Source: Nostoc sp. NMS7 | GTDB lineage: Bacteria; Cyanobacteriota; Cyanobacteriia; Cyanobacteriales; Nostocaceae | Direction of reading: 5' to 3' | Length of the DNA: 54,340 bases | NCBI RefSeq assembly: GCF_017115085.1 | Contig: NZ_JABXKJ010000182.1 | Span: 1 to 54,340, forward strand | Shown here: positions 36,255-47,267 of the stretch, piece after piece | Layout: every line of letters begins with the position of its first letter | Numbering within the stretch: the stretch's first letter is position 1 | Position numbers and translations under genes: made by a program | Notes under the pieces: generated by a model | Told to the model about the DNA's origin: nothing | Seen by the model: only the letters and a program-made list of their open reading frames with translations | Databases searched by the model: none

Positions 36255-37463
36255 TTAAACTACTGCTGGTGTTGCTTTCACAACAAAAATTTTCTCAATC
36301 ACATCTTCTACTACCTTATCTGGCGTGGAAGCACCAGAAGTAATTCCCACAACAATTTCTCCATCTGGCAACCAATTTTCTGTAGTTATTAACTGCCCAT
36401 TTAATTGTCGATGTTCAATAGAATATCCTGATTTAAGGCGCTCAACAGTATCAATATGATAAGAAGGAATTCCGCGCTCAAAAGCAATTTGTTGCAATTG
36501 AGTAGTATTCGAGGAATTAAACCCACCAATTACTACCATCAAATCTAAATTATGTTGCACCAACTCCAACATGGCATCTTGGCGTTCTTGGGTGGCATCA
36601 CAGATAGTGTTGAAGCTTTGGAAATGCTGATTTAACTCAATGGGGTTATACTTCTGCAACATAGTCCGCTCAAAAAGCTTACCAATTTGCTCAGTTTCGC
36701 CTTTAAGCATTGTAGTTTGGTTTGCAATGCCAACTCTTTCTAAATCTTGATCAGGGTCAAATCCTGCTGAACAAGCTTTAGCAAATTTTGTCAGAAATTC
36801 TTCCCGGTTCCCACCATTGATAATATAATCAGCAACATATTCTGCTTCTTGCAAGTTCAAGACAATTAAATATTTGCCCGCAAAAGAACTAGTAGCAACT
36901 GTTTCTTCGTGCTTATATTTACCGTGAATAATCGAAGTATAATCAACTTTTTTGTGCTTTTCTACTGTGTTCCAAACTTTAGATACCCAAGGACAAGTTG
37001 TATCAACAATTTTGCAGCCTTTGTCGTGAAGTATCTGCATTTCTTGAACGCTAGCCCCAAAAGCGGGTAATATGACGACATCACCAGTTCCCACAACCGA
37101 AAAGTCTTTTTGATTTGCTTCAATGGGGATGAATTCTACTTCCATCTCCTGCATTCGCTGATTTACAGAAGGATTGTGGATAATCTCGTTAGTAATCCAA
37201 ATGTGTTCTGTGGGGAAGTGCTGACGGGTTTCGTAGGCCATTGCCACAGCCCGTTCTACACCCCAGCAAAAGCCAAAAGCTTGTGCTAATCGGATCGTCA
37301 CATCACCTCGTTGTAGGGTGTAATTGCGATCGCGGATTTCCTGAATCAAGTTACTCTGATACTCAGATTGCAACTGGGTAGCAACTTCTGCTTGATGACC
37401 AAAGCCTTTGCGATTGTAATTTTCTGAATGTTGGAGGCTGCGCTTAAAAGCTTTTGTATCCAT
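36255..37463 (-). CDS. ispH: 4-hydroxy-3-methylbut-2-enyl diphosphate reductase
   Basis: IspH is the last enzyme of the MEP isoprenoid pathway, making IPP and DMAPP with a 4Fe-4S cluster. The three cluster ligands are C66 (FGFCWG), C157 (DTTCPW) and C288 (ICDATQ). The 402-residue length with an N-terminal extension and the insertion around residues 165-240 ([17 protein letters not shown]) are typical of cyanobacterial and plastid IspH. It stands alone on the minus strand. Confidence 0.97.
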   Translation of the reverse strand: MDTKAFKRSLQHSENYNRKGFGHQAEVATQLQSEYQSNLIQEIRDRNYTLQRGDVTIRLAQAFGFCWGVERAVAMAYETRQHFPTEHIWITNEIIHNPSVNQRMQEMEVEFIPIEANQKDFSVVGTGDVVILPAFGASVQEMQILHDKGCKIVDTTCPWVSKVWNTVEKHKKVDYTSIIHGKYKHEETVATSSFAGKYLIVLNLQEAEYVADYIINGGNREEFLTKFAKACSAGFDPDQDLERVGIANQTTMLKGETEQIGKLFERTMLQKYNPIELNQHFQSFNTICDATQERQDAMLELVQHNLDLMVVIGGFNSSNTTQLQQIAFERGIPSYHIDTVERLKSGYSIEHRQLNGQLITTENWLPDGEIVVGITSGASTPDKVVEDVIEKIFVVKATPAVV

Positions 37464-37564
37464 TATATTTGTCTACTTAAACCACTATTTTTTATTTTCT
37501 CGCACCTAGAGGCGATTTATAAGAAAAATGCTGAAAACCCTTTTTCCCCCGAAAAACGTTAACG

Positions 37565-38395
37565 CTAGGGTTTTAATTCGATATTGCTATAAATCTGCAA
37601 TGCAGAACGCCAAACTATATAGCCTTCAGGACTTAAGTGTAAGCCATCAGTAGTAAATTCGCGGCGGAGATTACCTTGCTTGTTGGTAAACAGGGGATAT
37701 AAATCGAGATATTTGACACCTTTTTTGGTAGATATGCTTTGCAGTTGTTGATTCAACTCGTGAATCCGACTATTGGCAACAACCAACAGTTTATCGCGTC
37801 CTTTCCAAGTTGCTGACTCTGCCCCATGTGGCAAAATCGATTGGACAACAATTTGCGCTGTCGGATGCACCTTTCGCAGGTAATTGATAATTTGCCGCTG
37901 ATTATCTAAAATTACCCGATCGCTTATCCCCCCAATTAGGTCATTAATCCCAATCATCACAAAAATCACCTCTGGCCGGGTGCGGTCAAATATCTTTAAT
38001 CTTTTCAAGAGTCCATTGCTGGTTTCGCCAGAAATTCCTTGATTGAGCCAATTTTTACCTTCGGGTAATAACTCAGGGGGAAACCACAAACTCAGAGAAT
38101 CTCCCGCCAGTATGGTTAAATGCGGAGTCCGTTGGTCAGCAGCGACGTTGGCTTCTTGCTTGAGGATGTCTACCCACTCTTGGTAAGTGAGTTGGTGATG
38201 GCGACCCAAATCAGGTGTAGAAATTTCGGGTGAGTTGTTCAGGTTAATTGACTCCGGGGATGTGATTATCCCCCCAAAAAAAGCGGTCAATCTTTGCTGT
38301 TGCCAAATTAGCAGGATGACCGCCAACATGAGGACGCCGTTGGTTAACAGCGATAAAAATGCCCAGATCGGAAAGGTTTTTGCAGAAGTAGACAC
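37565..38395 (-). CDS. SGNH/GDSL-family hydrolase, membrane-anchored
   Basis: This 276-residue esterase or acyl-hydrolase of the SGNH fold has one N-terminal transmembrane anchor (residues 10-31, WAFLSLLTNGVLMLAVILLI). Catalytic blocks are block I AGDSLS (S100), block II NQGISGETS (Gly), block III IGINDL (Asn) and block V DGLHLSPEG (Asp/His). The substrate is unknown; possible targets are lipids, cell-wall acetyl groups or polysaccharide esters. It is exported or periplasm-facing. Confidence 0.9.
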   Translation of the reverse strand: MSTSAKTFPIWAFLSLLTNGVLMLAVILLIWQQQRLTAFFGGIITSPESINLNNSPEISTPDLGRHHQLTYQEWVDILKQEANVAADQRTPHLTILAGDSLSLWFPPELLPEGKNWLNQGISGETSNGLLKRLKIFDRTRPEVIFVMIGINDLIGGISDRVILDNQRQIINYLRKVHPTAQIVVQSILPHGAESATWKGRDKLLVVANSRIHELNQQLQSISTKKGVKYLDLYPLFTNKQGNLRREFTTDGLHLSPEGYIVWRSALQIYSNIELKP

Positions 38396-38504
38396 GACTA
38401 GCCAAATTTACCAATTATTTGAATCAAATTTTAACGCTAGCGATCGCAAATTACCTAATTTTAAACTAGGGAGTGGGGGAAGCAAACAGAAAGTTCTTCC
38501 CTCC

Positions 38505-38576
38505 AAACTCCTGTACAGACGCCATTAATCGCGTCTCTCCAAACTCCTGTACAGACGCCATTAATCGCGTCTCTAC
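38505..38576. repeat. Tandem 36-bp repeat, two copies
   Basis: Two adjacent units start at 38505 and 38541 and are identical over 34 of 36 bases (only the last two differ). Each contains the inverted pair AGACGC...GCGTCT around an ATTAAT centre and may form a small stem. The same motif family recurs in the element at 49999-50133. It lies between the SGNH gene start and amt stop. Confidence 0.75.
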
Positions 38577-38586
38577 TCCCCACTCT

Positions 38587-40002
38587 TTACTGAGTCGGAC
38601 GATCGCCAAACTCGGAGTTGTAACCTTCTTCACCGTGTTCGTTGATATCCAAACCTTGCAATTCGGCTTCCTCTTTGACTCGCAGCCCGACTGTAGCATC
38701 GATAATCTTGAGAATAATCCACGTACCAACACCTGCGATCGCATAAGCAACGACAATTGCTGCTAGTTCAACTCCTAATTCACCCAAATTACCACGTAGC
38801 ACTCCGTCTTTACCTGCTCCGTTGACTTGAGTCGTGGCAAAGATCGCCGTTAAAATTGCCCCCACTGTACCACCAACGCCATGCACGGGATAGGTATCTA
38901 AAGCATCGTCAATTTCTAGCTTGTGCTTGAAACTGATCGCATAGAAGCAAACAAAGGCGGTGATGAAACCAATTAAAATCGCTGATAGCGGTGTGACAAA
39001 TCCGGCGGCAGGAGTGATGCCCACTAAACCAGCAACGGCTCCGGTAGCTGCTCCCACGGCGGTCGGTTTACCCCGTAAAACTGCTTCCAAAATTACCCAC
39101 ATTAAAGCCGCCGCCGCCGCCCCTGCATTGGTGGCAACAAAGGCTGTTGTTGCCACATTTGTGACTAAGTTCCCAGAAGTTCCACTAGCAGCAGATAAGG
39201 CACTCCCAGAGTTGAAACCGAACCAACCAAACCACAGCAAGCTAGCACCCAGCAAAATAAAGGGGACATTGTGCGGCGGGCTAAGGCGATCGGGATGGGT
39301 TTTCCGAGGACCAAGGACGATCGCAGCTACTAGGGCGGAAACCCCAGAACTAATATGAACTACTGTGCCACCTGCAAAGTCGAGGGCACCCAAACCACCA
39401 TACAAACCTAAAAATCCACCTTTCGCCCAGACCATGTGGGCGAGGGGAGCGTAAACAAAGGTTGACCACAGTAGAACAAACAGCGAATAGGCGCGGAAAC
39501 TCATCCGCTCTACGATCGCCCCAGAAATTAAGGCTGGGGTGATAATCGCAAACATGGCTTGGTAGATCATGAATGCCTGGTGGGGAATCGTTCCGGCATA
39601 GGAGACGACTTCCGCCGGGTTTGAGCCTTTGAGATAATCGCTGATCTCTAAGCCAACACCATTCAACCCGAACCATTGCAATCCACCGATGAACGGTAAA
39701 CCGGGCGCAAAGGCAAGACTATAGCCCCACAGAATCCAGGTGACACCCACGATCGCCATCAACACAAAGCTCATCATCAATGTGTTTAGGACGTTACGCG
39801 ATCGCACAAATCCACCATAGAAGAATGCTAATCCTGGTGTCATTAGTAGCACCAGTGCTGCTGAAATCAGCATAAATGCTGTATCTCCAGTATCAGCAGT
39901 CGGCACAGCAGGGGCTGGCGTTTGGGCAAAAGCATTGCCCATTAGCGGGACTCCCAAAAACAGTAGGGTGATAGCCCCAATCATTACAACTTTCTTCAAC
40001 AC
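38587..40002 (-). CDS. amt: Ammonium transporter (Amt family)
   Basis: This 471-residue Amt/MEP/Rh transporter has a signal peptide (residues 1-27, ending NAFAQT) and then eleven transmembrane helices. Diagnostic segments are FFYGGFVRSRN, DFAGGTVVHISSGVSALVA (signature), LLWFGWFGFNSGSA and DTYPVHGVGGTVGAIL with its conserved His. The cytoplasmic tail carries an acidic Glu-rich end. I start at GTG 40002: AGGAAG lies 8 bases upstream. It brings ammonium/methylammonium into the cell and would normally be nitrogen-regulated; a perfect NtcA-type palindrome lies 30 bases upstream. Confidence 0.96.
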   Translation of the reverse strand: MLKKVVMIGAITLLFLGVPLMGNAFAQTPAPAVPTADTGDTAFMLISAALVLLMTPGLAFFYGGFVRSRNVLNTLMMSFVLMAIVGVTWILWGYSLAFAPGLPFIGGLQWFGLNGVGLEISDYLKGSNPAEVVSYAGTIPHQAFMIYQAMFAIITPALISGAIVERMSFRAYSLFVLLWSTFVYAPLAHMVWAKGGFLGLYGGLGALDFAGGTVVHISSGVSALVAAIVLGPRKTHPDRLSPPHNVPFILLGASLLWFGWFGFNSGSALSAASGTSGNLVTNVATTAFVATNAGAAAAALMWVILEAVLRGKPTAVGAATGAVAGLVGITPAAGFVTPLSAILIGFITAFVCFYAISFKHKLEIDDALDTYPVHGVGGTVGAILTAIFATTQVNGAGKDGVLRGNLGELGVELAAIVVAYAIAGVGTWIILKIIDATVGLRVKEEAELQGLDINEHGEEGYNSEFGDRPTQ

Positions 40003-40031
40003 TTGTTTTTCTTCCTAAGTACCAACGAATT

Positions 40032-40045
40032 GTATTGTTAACTAC
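40032..40045 (-). promoter_or_regulatory. NtcA-binding palindrome candidate (GTAN8TAC) upstream of amt
   Basis: GTATTGTTAACTAC matches the NtcA consensus GTA-N8-TAC exactly. Its centre lies about 37 bases upstream of the GTG start. Class II NtcA activation needs the site near -41 of transcription start, which would put the start of transcription at or inside the coding region. The site could therefore act differently (steric), or the true translation start could be downstream. Confidence 0.55.
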
Positions 40046-40211
40046 ATTTGATTACTTTTATTGACACATTTTTGTCTTGAAAGATACTTAACCATAATTT
40101 TCTGGAAATGTTAACAAAAATATAATCCTGATTGTAGTTGCCGAGATTTAAATAAAATTTTCAGTTACTTATTGTTACAACTAAGCTGAAAAACATCTAA
40201 TTTGCATTATT

Positions 40212-40250
40212 ACTTACGCAAAACTACACGCGGTAGGGGCAATTCATGTA
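40212..40250. repeat. Half-palindrome repeat copy (ACTTACGCAAAA family)
   Basis: ACTTACGCAAAACTACACG followed by GTAGGGGCAATTCATG matches the left half of the element at 36201-36252. The right half has been lost and replaced by unique sequence. Similar half copies are at 54244-54285 and, with the other half, at 45701-45720. Confidence 0.65.
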
Positions 40251-40302
40251 GCTTTAGCTGACCGAACGGCTTTAACGAAGTAGAGCCGTGGGAGTATCTC
40301 AA

Positions 40303-40626
40303 TTAAGTTCTGGGTGCAAACATGATAATTAAAACACTCACGAAAGCTAAACAAGCTCCGATGAGGTCGTAGCGGTCTGGAGTTACCCCGTCTACCTTCC
40401 AACCCCAAAGCATTGCCATTGCGATAAACACGCCACCGTAAGCCGCATACACTCTGCCAAAATTTGCCGATTGGAGAGTTGCAATAATCCCATAGAAAGC
40501 TAAAGCAATTCCCCCCAATATGCCCCACCAGAAGGGCTTCCCTTCACGCAACCACAACCAGATCAAGTAGCCGCCGCCGATTTCAAATAAACCAGCCCAC
40601 AAAAAATACAGCAGGGACTTAATCAT
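40303..40626 (-). CDS. UPF0060 (YnfA) family small membrane protein
   Basis: This 107-residue protein with four transmembrane helices belongs to UPF0060, similar to YnfA, which has been linked to small multidrug-resistance-like export. Segments are LLYFLWAGLFEIGGGYLIWLWL, WGILGGIALAFYGIIATLQ, FGRVYAAYGGVFIAMAMLWGW and LIGACLAFVSVLIIMFAP. Start at ATG 40626 (MIKSLLYFL); the frame upstream is longer but is not protein-like. Orientation and spacing suggest a single gene. Confidence 0.9.
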   Translation of the reverse strand: MIKSLLYFLWAGLFEIGGGYLIWLWLREGKPFWWGILGGIALAFYGIIATLQSANFGRVYAAYGGVFIAMAMLWGWKVDGVTPDRYDLIGACLAFVSVLIIMFAPRT

Positions 40627-40788
40627 TTGACCGATTTTTGAATAAGCCGAACTCAGTGAAATTACGCTAACACTTTTAACTAAACTCTTGTCATTAATTA
40701 AAGTAAGTTTGTTGAACTGGGCATTGGGCATTGCTTATTTCCTTCCCCCCTGCTTCTTCCCCAGTTCCCATATAGATAAGGCTTAAGG

Positions 40789-43700
40789 ATGAAAGCACCA
40801 TTACCTGATAACGAAGCACAGAGAATCGAGACGCTTTTGGAGTATAAGATTCTTGATACGCCATCTGAAGCCGCTTTTGACGACCTCACCCATTTAGCCT
40901 CCTATATTTGTCAAACTCCTATTGCCTTAATTAGCTTAGTTGATACAAATCGTCAGTGGTTCAAGTCAAAAGTCGGAATGGAAGCCCGAGAAACACATCG
41001 AGATTTGGCATTCTGTGCCCATGCTATTTTACAGCCTGATGTTTTGATTGTGCCTGATACAACAGATGACGAACGGTTCGCTACAAACCTACTGGTAACA
41101 TCTGATCCAAATATTCGGTTTTATGCTGGTGTACCTCTGAATAACCCTGAGGGATACGCCCTCGGAACCCTATGTGTAATTGACTACGTACCACGAGAAC
41201 TTAGTCCAGAACAAGTGGAGGGATTACGAGCTTTGGGTCGTCAAGTCATGAAGCAACTGGAATTGCGCCGAAATTTAACAAGTTTGGTACTTGTTACCAA
41301 GAAAGGCAAACAGGCGCAGAAGGTACGCAAGCAGTTTTTCCAAAAGATTGCGGCAGGTTTTGGTTTGGCGGCGGTAATTTTAGTTCTGATTGGCGGGGTT
41401 TCTTATCAAAATATAATAAAATCTACTAATAATCGTAGTATAGCCAAAAAAACATACCAAAAAATCAGAAGTCTAGACCAACTAGTGTTCCAGATCAAGA
41501 ATGCCCAAACTGGACAAAATAGTTACATTGTTAGTGGAGAAAAAATTTATTTAAAACCTTATCAAACAGCACTTAATAACGTCGATCAAGAAATTGCCAA
41601 GCTGAAGAGTTTAACAGCAGATCAACCGAACCAACGACAGCAGATCGCAACGCTTGAATCTCTGGTAACGGCTAAAGTTACTGAACTAAAACAGACTATC
41701 AAGTTGCGCCAGAACAAGGGATTAGAATCGGCGTTGCAAGTATTACTGAGAAATGATAAACAAAATCTCATGGATGATATCGACAAGATCATCAATGAGA
41801 TCAAAAACGAAGAAATGGAGCGGCTTCAGCAACTGTTACAAGCAGGAAGGGTTCGGACTCGCAACACAATTCTGACACTTGCGATCGCTATCTGTCTAAG
41901 TTTTATCGTTCTTGCTGTAGTCTACTACTTGATCTATCGTGAGGTGAGTGAGCGCAAAAGAACAGAAGAAACCTTAAACCAAGAACGCAACTTTATCTCA
42001 GCAGTCCTGAATACAGCCAGCGCGTTGGTAATAGTTCTCGATTCTCAAGGGCAAATCGTTCGCTTCAATCAAGCTTGTGAGCAAACAACAGGTTACTCCT
42101 TCGATGAGGTGAGGGGTAGGTATTTCTGGAACTTATTTATAATTCCTGAAGAGGTGGAGCCTGTCAAAGCAGTTTTTGAGCAATTGAAAGTTGGTAGAGG
42201 CTTGCTGAAGTACGAAAACTATTGGCTAATGAAGGATGGCAGTCGCCGACTGATTGCCTGGTCAGATACCACCTTAACAGACTATGAAGGAGCGGTGGAA
42301 TACATTGTTAGGACCGGCATTGACATCACGGATATTTCCGACGAGCTGCGCTTACGCAAACGATCTGAACGGCTTCTGAGTGTACAATATGCTGTAACCC
42401 AAGTTTTAGCAGATTCCGCTACGACGGGCGAAGCCACTCACCAAATCCTGCAAGGAATCTGCGAGAGTTTGGGATGGGATTTGGGTGAAATTTGGATGGT
42501 AGATCAGGAAGCAAATGTGCTGCGTTTCCTCGATACATGGCATAAAGCATCCTTTGAGGTGCAAGAGTTTGAAACACTGAATCGGCAAACCACGTTTCCC
42601 CCAGGAATTGGACTACCTGGTGGTGTTTGGGCGAGTTGTGAACCTGTTTGGATTGCTGATGTCGTTAAAGAACTCAGTTTCTCCCGCTTCCAAATCAGCG
42701 ATCAAGTACAACTACACGCAGCCTTCGGTTTTCCGATCCGCATCGGTAACAAAATCCTCGGTGTGATTACCTGCTTCAACCAGGAAATCCAGCCACCTGA
42801 CCAAGATTTGATCAAAACGATGAATTCTATCGGTGAGCAAGTGGGGCAGTTTATCCAGCGTAAACAGGGTGAAGAAGAAATACAACGCCAAAACTTGCGA
42901 TCGCAACTATTTACCGAAATCACCCTGAAGATTCGCCAGTCTTTGCAAATCGAAGAAATTCTCCAAATCACTGTCCAGGAGATGCAAAAGATTCTCCAAG
43001 CCGACCGAGTTTTGATCTATCAGTTTTTACCCGATGAATCTGTAACCACCGTTGTTGAAGCTGTAGTTTCTGGCTTACCAGCAATTAAAGAGGAAAATAT
43101 CACCCTCCCCTACTTTCAAGCCGAATATCTCCAACAGTACTATCTACAGCAGTACCGTCAAGGACGGATTTTGGGGCTAGCTAATTTGGACTTGCCGGAA
43201 CTTGAACAAAGCCATCTGGAATTAATGCAACAGTTTGGGGTCAAATTCAATTTGGTTGTGCCCATTCTGGTGAAAGAAGAACTTCGCGGTTTACTCGTAG
43301 TTCATCAGTCTTATAATTTCCACCAATGGTCTAGCTTTGAAACTCATCTTTTGCGCGAAATAGCCGACCAAGTGGGTATTGCCTTAGCCCAAGCCGAACT
43401 ATTAGCAGTACAAACTCGTCAGCGACAAGAACTTGAAATTGCCTATCGCCAAGCCGAAATGGCTTCTCAGATGAAAAGTGCCTTTTTGGCGAATATGAGT
43501 CATGAAATTCGCACTCCGATGAATGCTGTATTGGGAATGACCGGTTTAATGTTAGATACTCCCTTAGATGCAGAACAGCGAGATTTTATTGAAACAATTC
43601 GTAGTAGTGGAGATGCCCTTTTAAGTTTAATCAACGAGATTTTGGATCTTTCCAAACTTGAGGCTGGAGAGATGGCTCTCGAAACTCTAGATTTTGACCT

Positions 43701-45540
43701 ATCCACTTGTGTAGAAGAAGTGGTGGAATTATTGGCTCCTTCAGCCTATAACAAGGGATTAGAAATTGCCGCACTGATTGAACACAACGTTCCCATTTAC
43801 CTCAAAGGAGATTCTGGTAGGCTGCGGCAAATTCTGATGAACTTAATCAGCAACGCGATCAAGTTCACCAGCGCTGGCCAAGTATTAGTGCAAGCCGAAT
43901 TGCGTACGCTTTCCTCTACTACAGCCACCATCCATTTTGCGATCGCAGATACGGGTCTTGGCATTAGTCCTGAAGACCAACGCAAACTCTTTATGCCATT
44001 TACCCAAGTGGATGCTTCTACGACTCGCAAATATGGTGGTACCGGTTTGGGATTAGCCATCTGTAAACAACTTATAACCTTGATGGGAGGAGTGATTGGG
44101 ATAGAAAGTCAGATGGGGAAAGGATCTAATTTTTGGTTTGAGGTGCTTTTTCCGAAGCAAGTTGAGCCTGTTTTGCCAAAATCCGATGGCTTGTCTGCGA
44201 CACGCTACGCAAATACCAACGCCAAGGGCGATCGCGGACTTTTGCACAATCGCCGCTTGTTAGTGGTGGATCATAACACTACTAATTACAAAATTATCTC
44301 CCATCAAGCGACTCATTGGGGAATGCAGGTAGATTACGCTAAGAGTGTTGCTGCTGCCCTGAAAGTTATTCAAGAAACTGGTGAGCAGGGTAAATCATAT
44401 CATGTCGTCTTAGTTAATATGCAAATACCCAAAATAAATGGGATGACAATAGGCCAACAAATTAAAGCCAATTCGGCAATTGCTGAGATACCTTTGATTA
44501 TGCTCACCTCTAGTAATCACCGGGATGAAGTGCAGCAGGCGCTGAAAATCGGAATTGCTGCTTATTTGGTCAAACCCATTAAGGCATCACGACTCCTGAA
44601 TACGCTCATAACTACTTTACAAACTCAGCCGGAATCAGAACAAGAGGCTAGAGACTGGAGGCTAGAGTCTACTGAAGAAATCCAGAGTAGAGATTCAAGC
44701 ATTCTTACTTCCGTTTACCCTAACCCTTCTACTCAATTCAAGTTAAGAATTCTGCTAGCAGAAGATAATTTAGTGAATCAGAAAGTAGCCTTGAAGCAAC
44801 TCCAGAGTTTGGGCTACAAAGCCGATGTCGTTGCGAATGGAAAGGAAGTTTTACAGCTATTAGAAAAAATTCCTTACGATTTGATTTTAATGGATTGCCA
44901 AATGCCAATTCTCGACGGTTTGGAAACCACAAAAGAAATTCATCGTTGGCAAGAGGATGCTTTTGTCTTGCGTCGTCGTCCTGTGGTGATTGCGATGACG
45001 GCTAATGCGATGAAAGAAGACGAACAATTGTGTCTCAATGCCGGAATGGACGACTATTTGAGTAAGCCAGTGTTTAAAGAAAAATTGGCTACAACTCTAG
45101 AGCATTGGACAGGCGTGATTCTCTCAAAGCAAGAGGCAGTTGTGTTTGAACAGACAGTTTCCCCTGACCTCGCAATTGATTGGGAACACTTGCATCGAAT
45201 ATCGGGAAATGATCAAGAATTTGAATTAAATCTATTGCAAATATGCGTTGAAGATATGAAACCCCGTTTAGAGATAATTAAAACAGCGATCGCATCTCAT
45301 GACTTTGGGCAAATTGTGCGAGAAACTCATCACTTTAAAGGTGCTAGTGCCAACATTGGAGCCACAACTATGTACCTAGTAGCTGACAAATTAGAACAAT
45401 TGGCTTACTGTCAAGAGCGTAGAGGTACTATCAACTTAGTTTCAGAATTAGAAGAATTTCTCAACCGAATTCAAGACTTTTTAAACAGAAGGAAAGCAAT
45501 AAATAACACTTTATTAGCAATTAAAAATGATGCGGCATAA
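40789..45540 (+). CDS. Hybrid sensor histidine kinase with GAF-CHASE3-PAS-GAF-GAF sensors, two receiver domains and HPt
   Basis: This 1583-residue sensor combines, in order: GAF (about 20-165), TM1 (187-206), CHASE3-like extracytoplasmic domain (207-358), TM2 (360-382), PAS (400-515), GAF (530-690), GAF (705-885), HisKA (H905 in SHEIRTP), HATPase (about 1005-1122, ADTGLGIS and GGTGLGLAI), receiver 1 (1155-1275), receiver 2 (1318-1440) and HPt (1465-1560, H1514 in [13 protein letters not shown]). Receiver 2 has its phosphate-accepting D1369 in LMDCQMP. Receiver 1 has N1210 in the equivalent place (VLVNMQIP), so it should be a pseudoreceiver. The GAF3 lacks an obvious bilin Cys. It would sense redox, light or small ligands; the input is unknown. 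Confidence 0.95.
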   Translation: MKAPLPDNEAQRIETLLEYKILDTPSEAAFDDLTHLASYICQTPIALISLVDTNRQWFKSKVGMEARETHRDLAFCAHAILQPDVLIVPDTTDDERFATNLLVTSDPNIRFYAGVPLNNPEGYALGTLCVIDYVPRELSPEQVEGLRALGRQVMKQLELRRNLTSLVLVTKKGKQAQKVRKQFFQKIAAGFGLAAVILVLIGGVSYQNIIKSTNNRSIAKKTYQKIRSLDQLVFQIKNAQTGQNSYIVSGEKIYLKPYQTALNNVDQEIAKLKSLTADQPNQRQQIATLESLVTAKVTELKQTIKLRQNKGLESALQVLLRNDKQNLMDDIDKIINEIKNEEMERLQQLLQAGRVRTRNTILTLAIAICLSFIVLAVVYYLIYREVSERKRTEETLNQERNFISAVLNTASALVIVLDSQGQIVRFNQACEQTTGYSFDEVRGRYFWNLFIIPEEVEPVKAVFEQLKVGRGLLKYENYWLMKDGSRRLIAWSDTTLTDYEGAVEYIVRTGIDITDISDELRLRKRSERLLSVQYAVTQVLADSATTGEATHQILQGICESLGWDLGEIWMVDQEANVLRFLDTWHKASFEVQEFETLNRQTTFPPGIGLPGGVWASCEPVWIADVVKELSFSRFQISDQVQLHAAFGFPIRIGNKILGVITCFNQEIQPPDQDLIKTMNSIGEQVGQFIQRKQGEEEIQRQNLRSQLFTEITLKIRQSLQIEEILQITVQEMQKILQADRVLIYQFLPDESVTTVVEAVVSGLPAIKEENITLPYFQAEYLQQYYLQQYRQGRILGLANLDLPELEQSHLELMQQFGVKFNLVVPILVKEELRGLLVVHQSYNFHQWSSFETHLLREIADQVGIALAQAELLAVQTRQRQELEIAYRQAEMASQMKSAFLANMSHEIRTPMNAVLGMTGLMLDTPLDAEQRDFIETIRSSGDALLSLINEILDLSKLEAGEMALETLDFDLSTCVEEVVELLAPSAYNKGLEIAALIEHNVPIYLKGDSGRLRQILMNLISNAIKFTSAGQVLVQAELRTLSSTTATIHFAIADTGLGISPEDQRKLFMPFTQVDASTTRKYGGTGLGLAICKQLITLMGGVIGIESQMGKGSNFWFEVLFPKQVEPVLPKSDGLSATRYANTNAKGDRGLLHNRRLLVVDHNTTNYKIISHQATHWGMQVDYAKSVAAALKVIQETGEQGKSYHVVLVNMQIPKINGMTIGQQIKANSAIAEIPLIMLTSSNHRDEVQQALKIGIAAYLVKPIKASRLLNTLITTLQTQPESEQEARDWRLESTEEIQSRDSSILTSVYPNPSTQFKLRILLAEDNLVNQKVALKQLQSLGYKADVVANGKEVLQLLEKIPYDLILMDCQMPILDGLETTKEIHRWQEDAFVLRRRPVVIAMTANAMKEDEQLCLNAGMDDYLSKPVFKEKLATTLEHWTGVILSKQEAVVFEQTVSPDLAIDWEHLHRISGNDQEFELNLLQICVEDMKPRLEIIKTAIASHDFGQIVRETHHFKGASANIGATTMYLVADKLEQLAYCQERRGTINLVSELEEFLNRIQDFLNRRKAINNTLLAIKNDAA

Positions 45541-45556
45541 ACCCCCAACTAAGGTT

Positions 45557-45660
45557 TGACCCTCACTCCCAGCCCCTCTCCCAATTTTGGGAGAGGGGAG
45601 CAAATTATCTAGTTCCCCGAATCCCAAGTTGGGATTCGGGGTTAGGGGATGAGGGCAAAA
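45557..45660. repeat. Compound hairpin repeat after the histidine kinase gene
   Basis: Two strong hairpins lie in series: 45573-45598 (CCCCTCTCCCAA / TTGGGAGAGGGG) and 45615-45641 (CCCCGAATCCCAA / TTGGGATTCGGGG, 1-base loop), framed by outer inverted CCCTCA...TGAGGG. They could terminate the kinase transcript. 45688-45720 adds a fusion of the AAGTTGACACCAATGA and TTCATGAATTGCCCCTAC repeats. The gap 45541-45885 holds no gene. Confidence 0.7.
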
Positions 45661-45885
45661 CGTCTTCTCAAAGCAGATTTTTTCTGAAGTTGACACCAAT
45701 GATTCATGAATTGCCCCTACGTGAATAAAGCGCAGCCTCACATAGAATTGGTATTACTTATAAGCCGATTGCAGCATTTGCACGAAGGAAAACCTCTCCA
45801 GCAATTTTAAAGGACAGGTTTGCTGATATAGTAGCTGATACCGTCAGTACTTGGTGATTTTATAATTATTCCAGAGGTATTTGTG

Positions 45886-46311
45886 ATGAAACGCTTAATC
45901 TACATCATCCCCGTTACTGCAATTGGCTTACTGACATTGGTAGGATGCAACAGCGCTCAAGAATCTGCTACCCAGACTCCTGCTGCAACTGAAACTACTG
46001 CGGCAACAACAGTATCCAAAACTCCTGGTGCTACGCAGGGAGGTTTTGGTACTTTGGTCAGTGTAGTTTCAAATACAAAAACTGCGGTGTCAGCCGGAAA
46101 GTTTGACAAAGCTCAACAGGAATTTGATAAGTTTGAAAATTCTTGGTCTAAGGTTGAGGATGGTGTCAAAACTAAATCTTCAAAAACCTATAATGCGATC
46201 GAAGATGCTGCAACCCAGGTGAAGGGTGCGCTGAAAGCAAAAGATAAAGCGAAAGCTCTTAAGGGGTTACAAACACTTGACACAAATATCGCCACTGTTT
46301 CTAAAGGTTAA
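45886..46311 (+). CDS. Lipoprotein of unknown function
   Basis: This 141-residue protein has a lipoprotein signal: hydrophobic IIPVTAIGLLTL and a lipobox with LVGC (C21). A Thr/Ala-rich linker (ATQTPAATETTAATTV) leads to a helical domain with repeated KFDKAQQEFDKFENSWSKVEDGVK and AIEDAATQVKGALKAKDKAK. Such domains resemble a DUF4363-like helical bundle, but the match is weak. I chose ATG 45886 after AGAGG; GTG 45883 is possible. Confidence 0.75.
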   Translation: MKRLIYIIPVTAIGLLTLVGCNSAQESATQTPAATETTAATTVSKTPGATQGGFGTLVSVVSNTKTAVSAGKFDKAQQEFDKFENSWSKVEDGVKTKSSKTYNAIEDAATQVKGALKAKDKAKALKGLQTLDTNIATVSKG

Positions 46312-46431
46312 TTAACATATCACCAGGAGTCAAAAGACAGTAAAAAAACAAGCTTTAAATCTGACTTTGAAATAAATAGTTCTGTACCTCATCAAGTTGC
46401 ATGCGATAGTTTCCACTGGAGAATTTGAATA

Positions 46432-46713
46432 ATGCGTTCATTTCGCAAGTACCACCGGACTCTAGCAATTATTTTAGCTTTACCGCTTGCTTTAACATTG
46501 TTAACTGGGATTGCGGTTACGCTGGTAGGTGAGTGGTCAGCTAATCTTGGAGTTCCGCGTAGTCTACTGCTTTCAATTCATCGTGGTGAAATCTTCGGTT
46601 TAGGGGGAATCTACCCGATTTTGAACGGACTAGGACTATTGGGGTTGTTGGTTACTGGATTAAGTATGACTAGTTTGTTTGGCAGGAAAAGGCCAAAATC
46701 CGAGAGGGATTAG
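46432..46713 (+). CDS. Small membrane protein with two transmembrane helices (PepSY-associated-like)
   Basis: This 93-residue protein begins MRSFRKYHRTLAIILALPLALTLLTGIAVTLVGEW, with LLLSIHRGEIFGLGGIYPILNGLGLLGLLVTGL, and ends with a basic tail. The pattern resembles the membrane part of PepSY-associated proteins, where a HRT and an IHRGE motif lie between helices. Both His residues might bind haem or metal. GGAGAA precedes the ATG. It is 120 bases downstream of the lipoprotein gene, same strand. Confidence 0.75.
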   Translation: MRSFRKYHRTLAIILALPLALTLLTGIAVTLVGEWSANLGVPRSLLLSIHRGEIFGLGGIYPILNGLGLLGLLVTGLSMTSLFGRKRPKSERD

Positions 46714-46806
46714 AAAAGACATAACTTTACTCAATCCATGCCAATGCGTGCCTACGCTGTACACACAAGTCTCTCCACAATTTACGGTTTATCCAATAGC
46801 TCAAAT

Positions 46807-46890
46807 AAACCTCACCCTGGTTCTGCTACGCAAAACCTGTCCCTCTCCGTGAGTTCGGAGAGGGATGTCTGTTAGGACAGGGTGAGGTTT
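46807..46890. repeat. 84-bp inverted-repeat element (uninterrupted copy)
   Basis: AAACCTCACCCTG (46807-46819) and CAGGGTGAGGTTT (46878-46890) are perfect inverted ends. It is the intact version of the element at 49922-50149, which has been interrupted by another element. The 46714-47267 gap has no other gene; 46998-47020 carries a piece like the ACTTACGCAA repeat, and the 113-residue frame overlapping this area is not protein-like. Confidence 0.8.
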
Positions 46891-47267
46891 TTGTTTTTAT
46901 ACTACGCAAAACCTGTCCCCCTGCTCGCTTGCCTACAGTTGAGCATGAATTCTTATTGGATTTTCCACTCTCTTTTGCCCCCTCAAATCCCTTCCCCTAC
47001 AGGACTTACGCAACTGGCACAGTGCGATCGCCATTTTATAGTATTTTGGCTCAACCAAGTTGAGATTGAGTTATCCGTTTTATCTCGTCAATCTTTAAGC
47101 TTCGGGTTGGGTGGTTATAATTCACTCAAGACTGTAAGGATTCATAATTGTAACTGGTGTCAGTTTAAAATCATCAACATTGCGGGTAACTATGTGCCTC
47201 ATAAAGGCCGAAAACCGCTATAAATTTAGAATAACGAACCGCGTTCGCGGAGATCAAAGGAAGAGAG

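Noticed and set aside
46882..47223. 113-residue ORF downstream of the 46807 element
   Set aside because: It begins within repeat DNA and has no domain, ribosome-binding site or protein-like composition.
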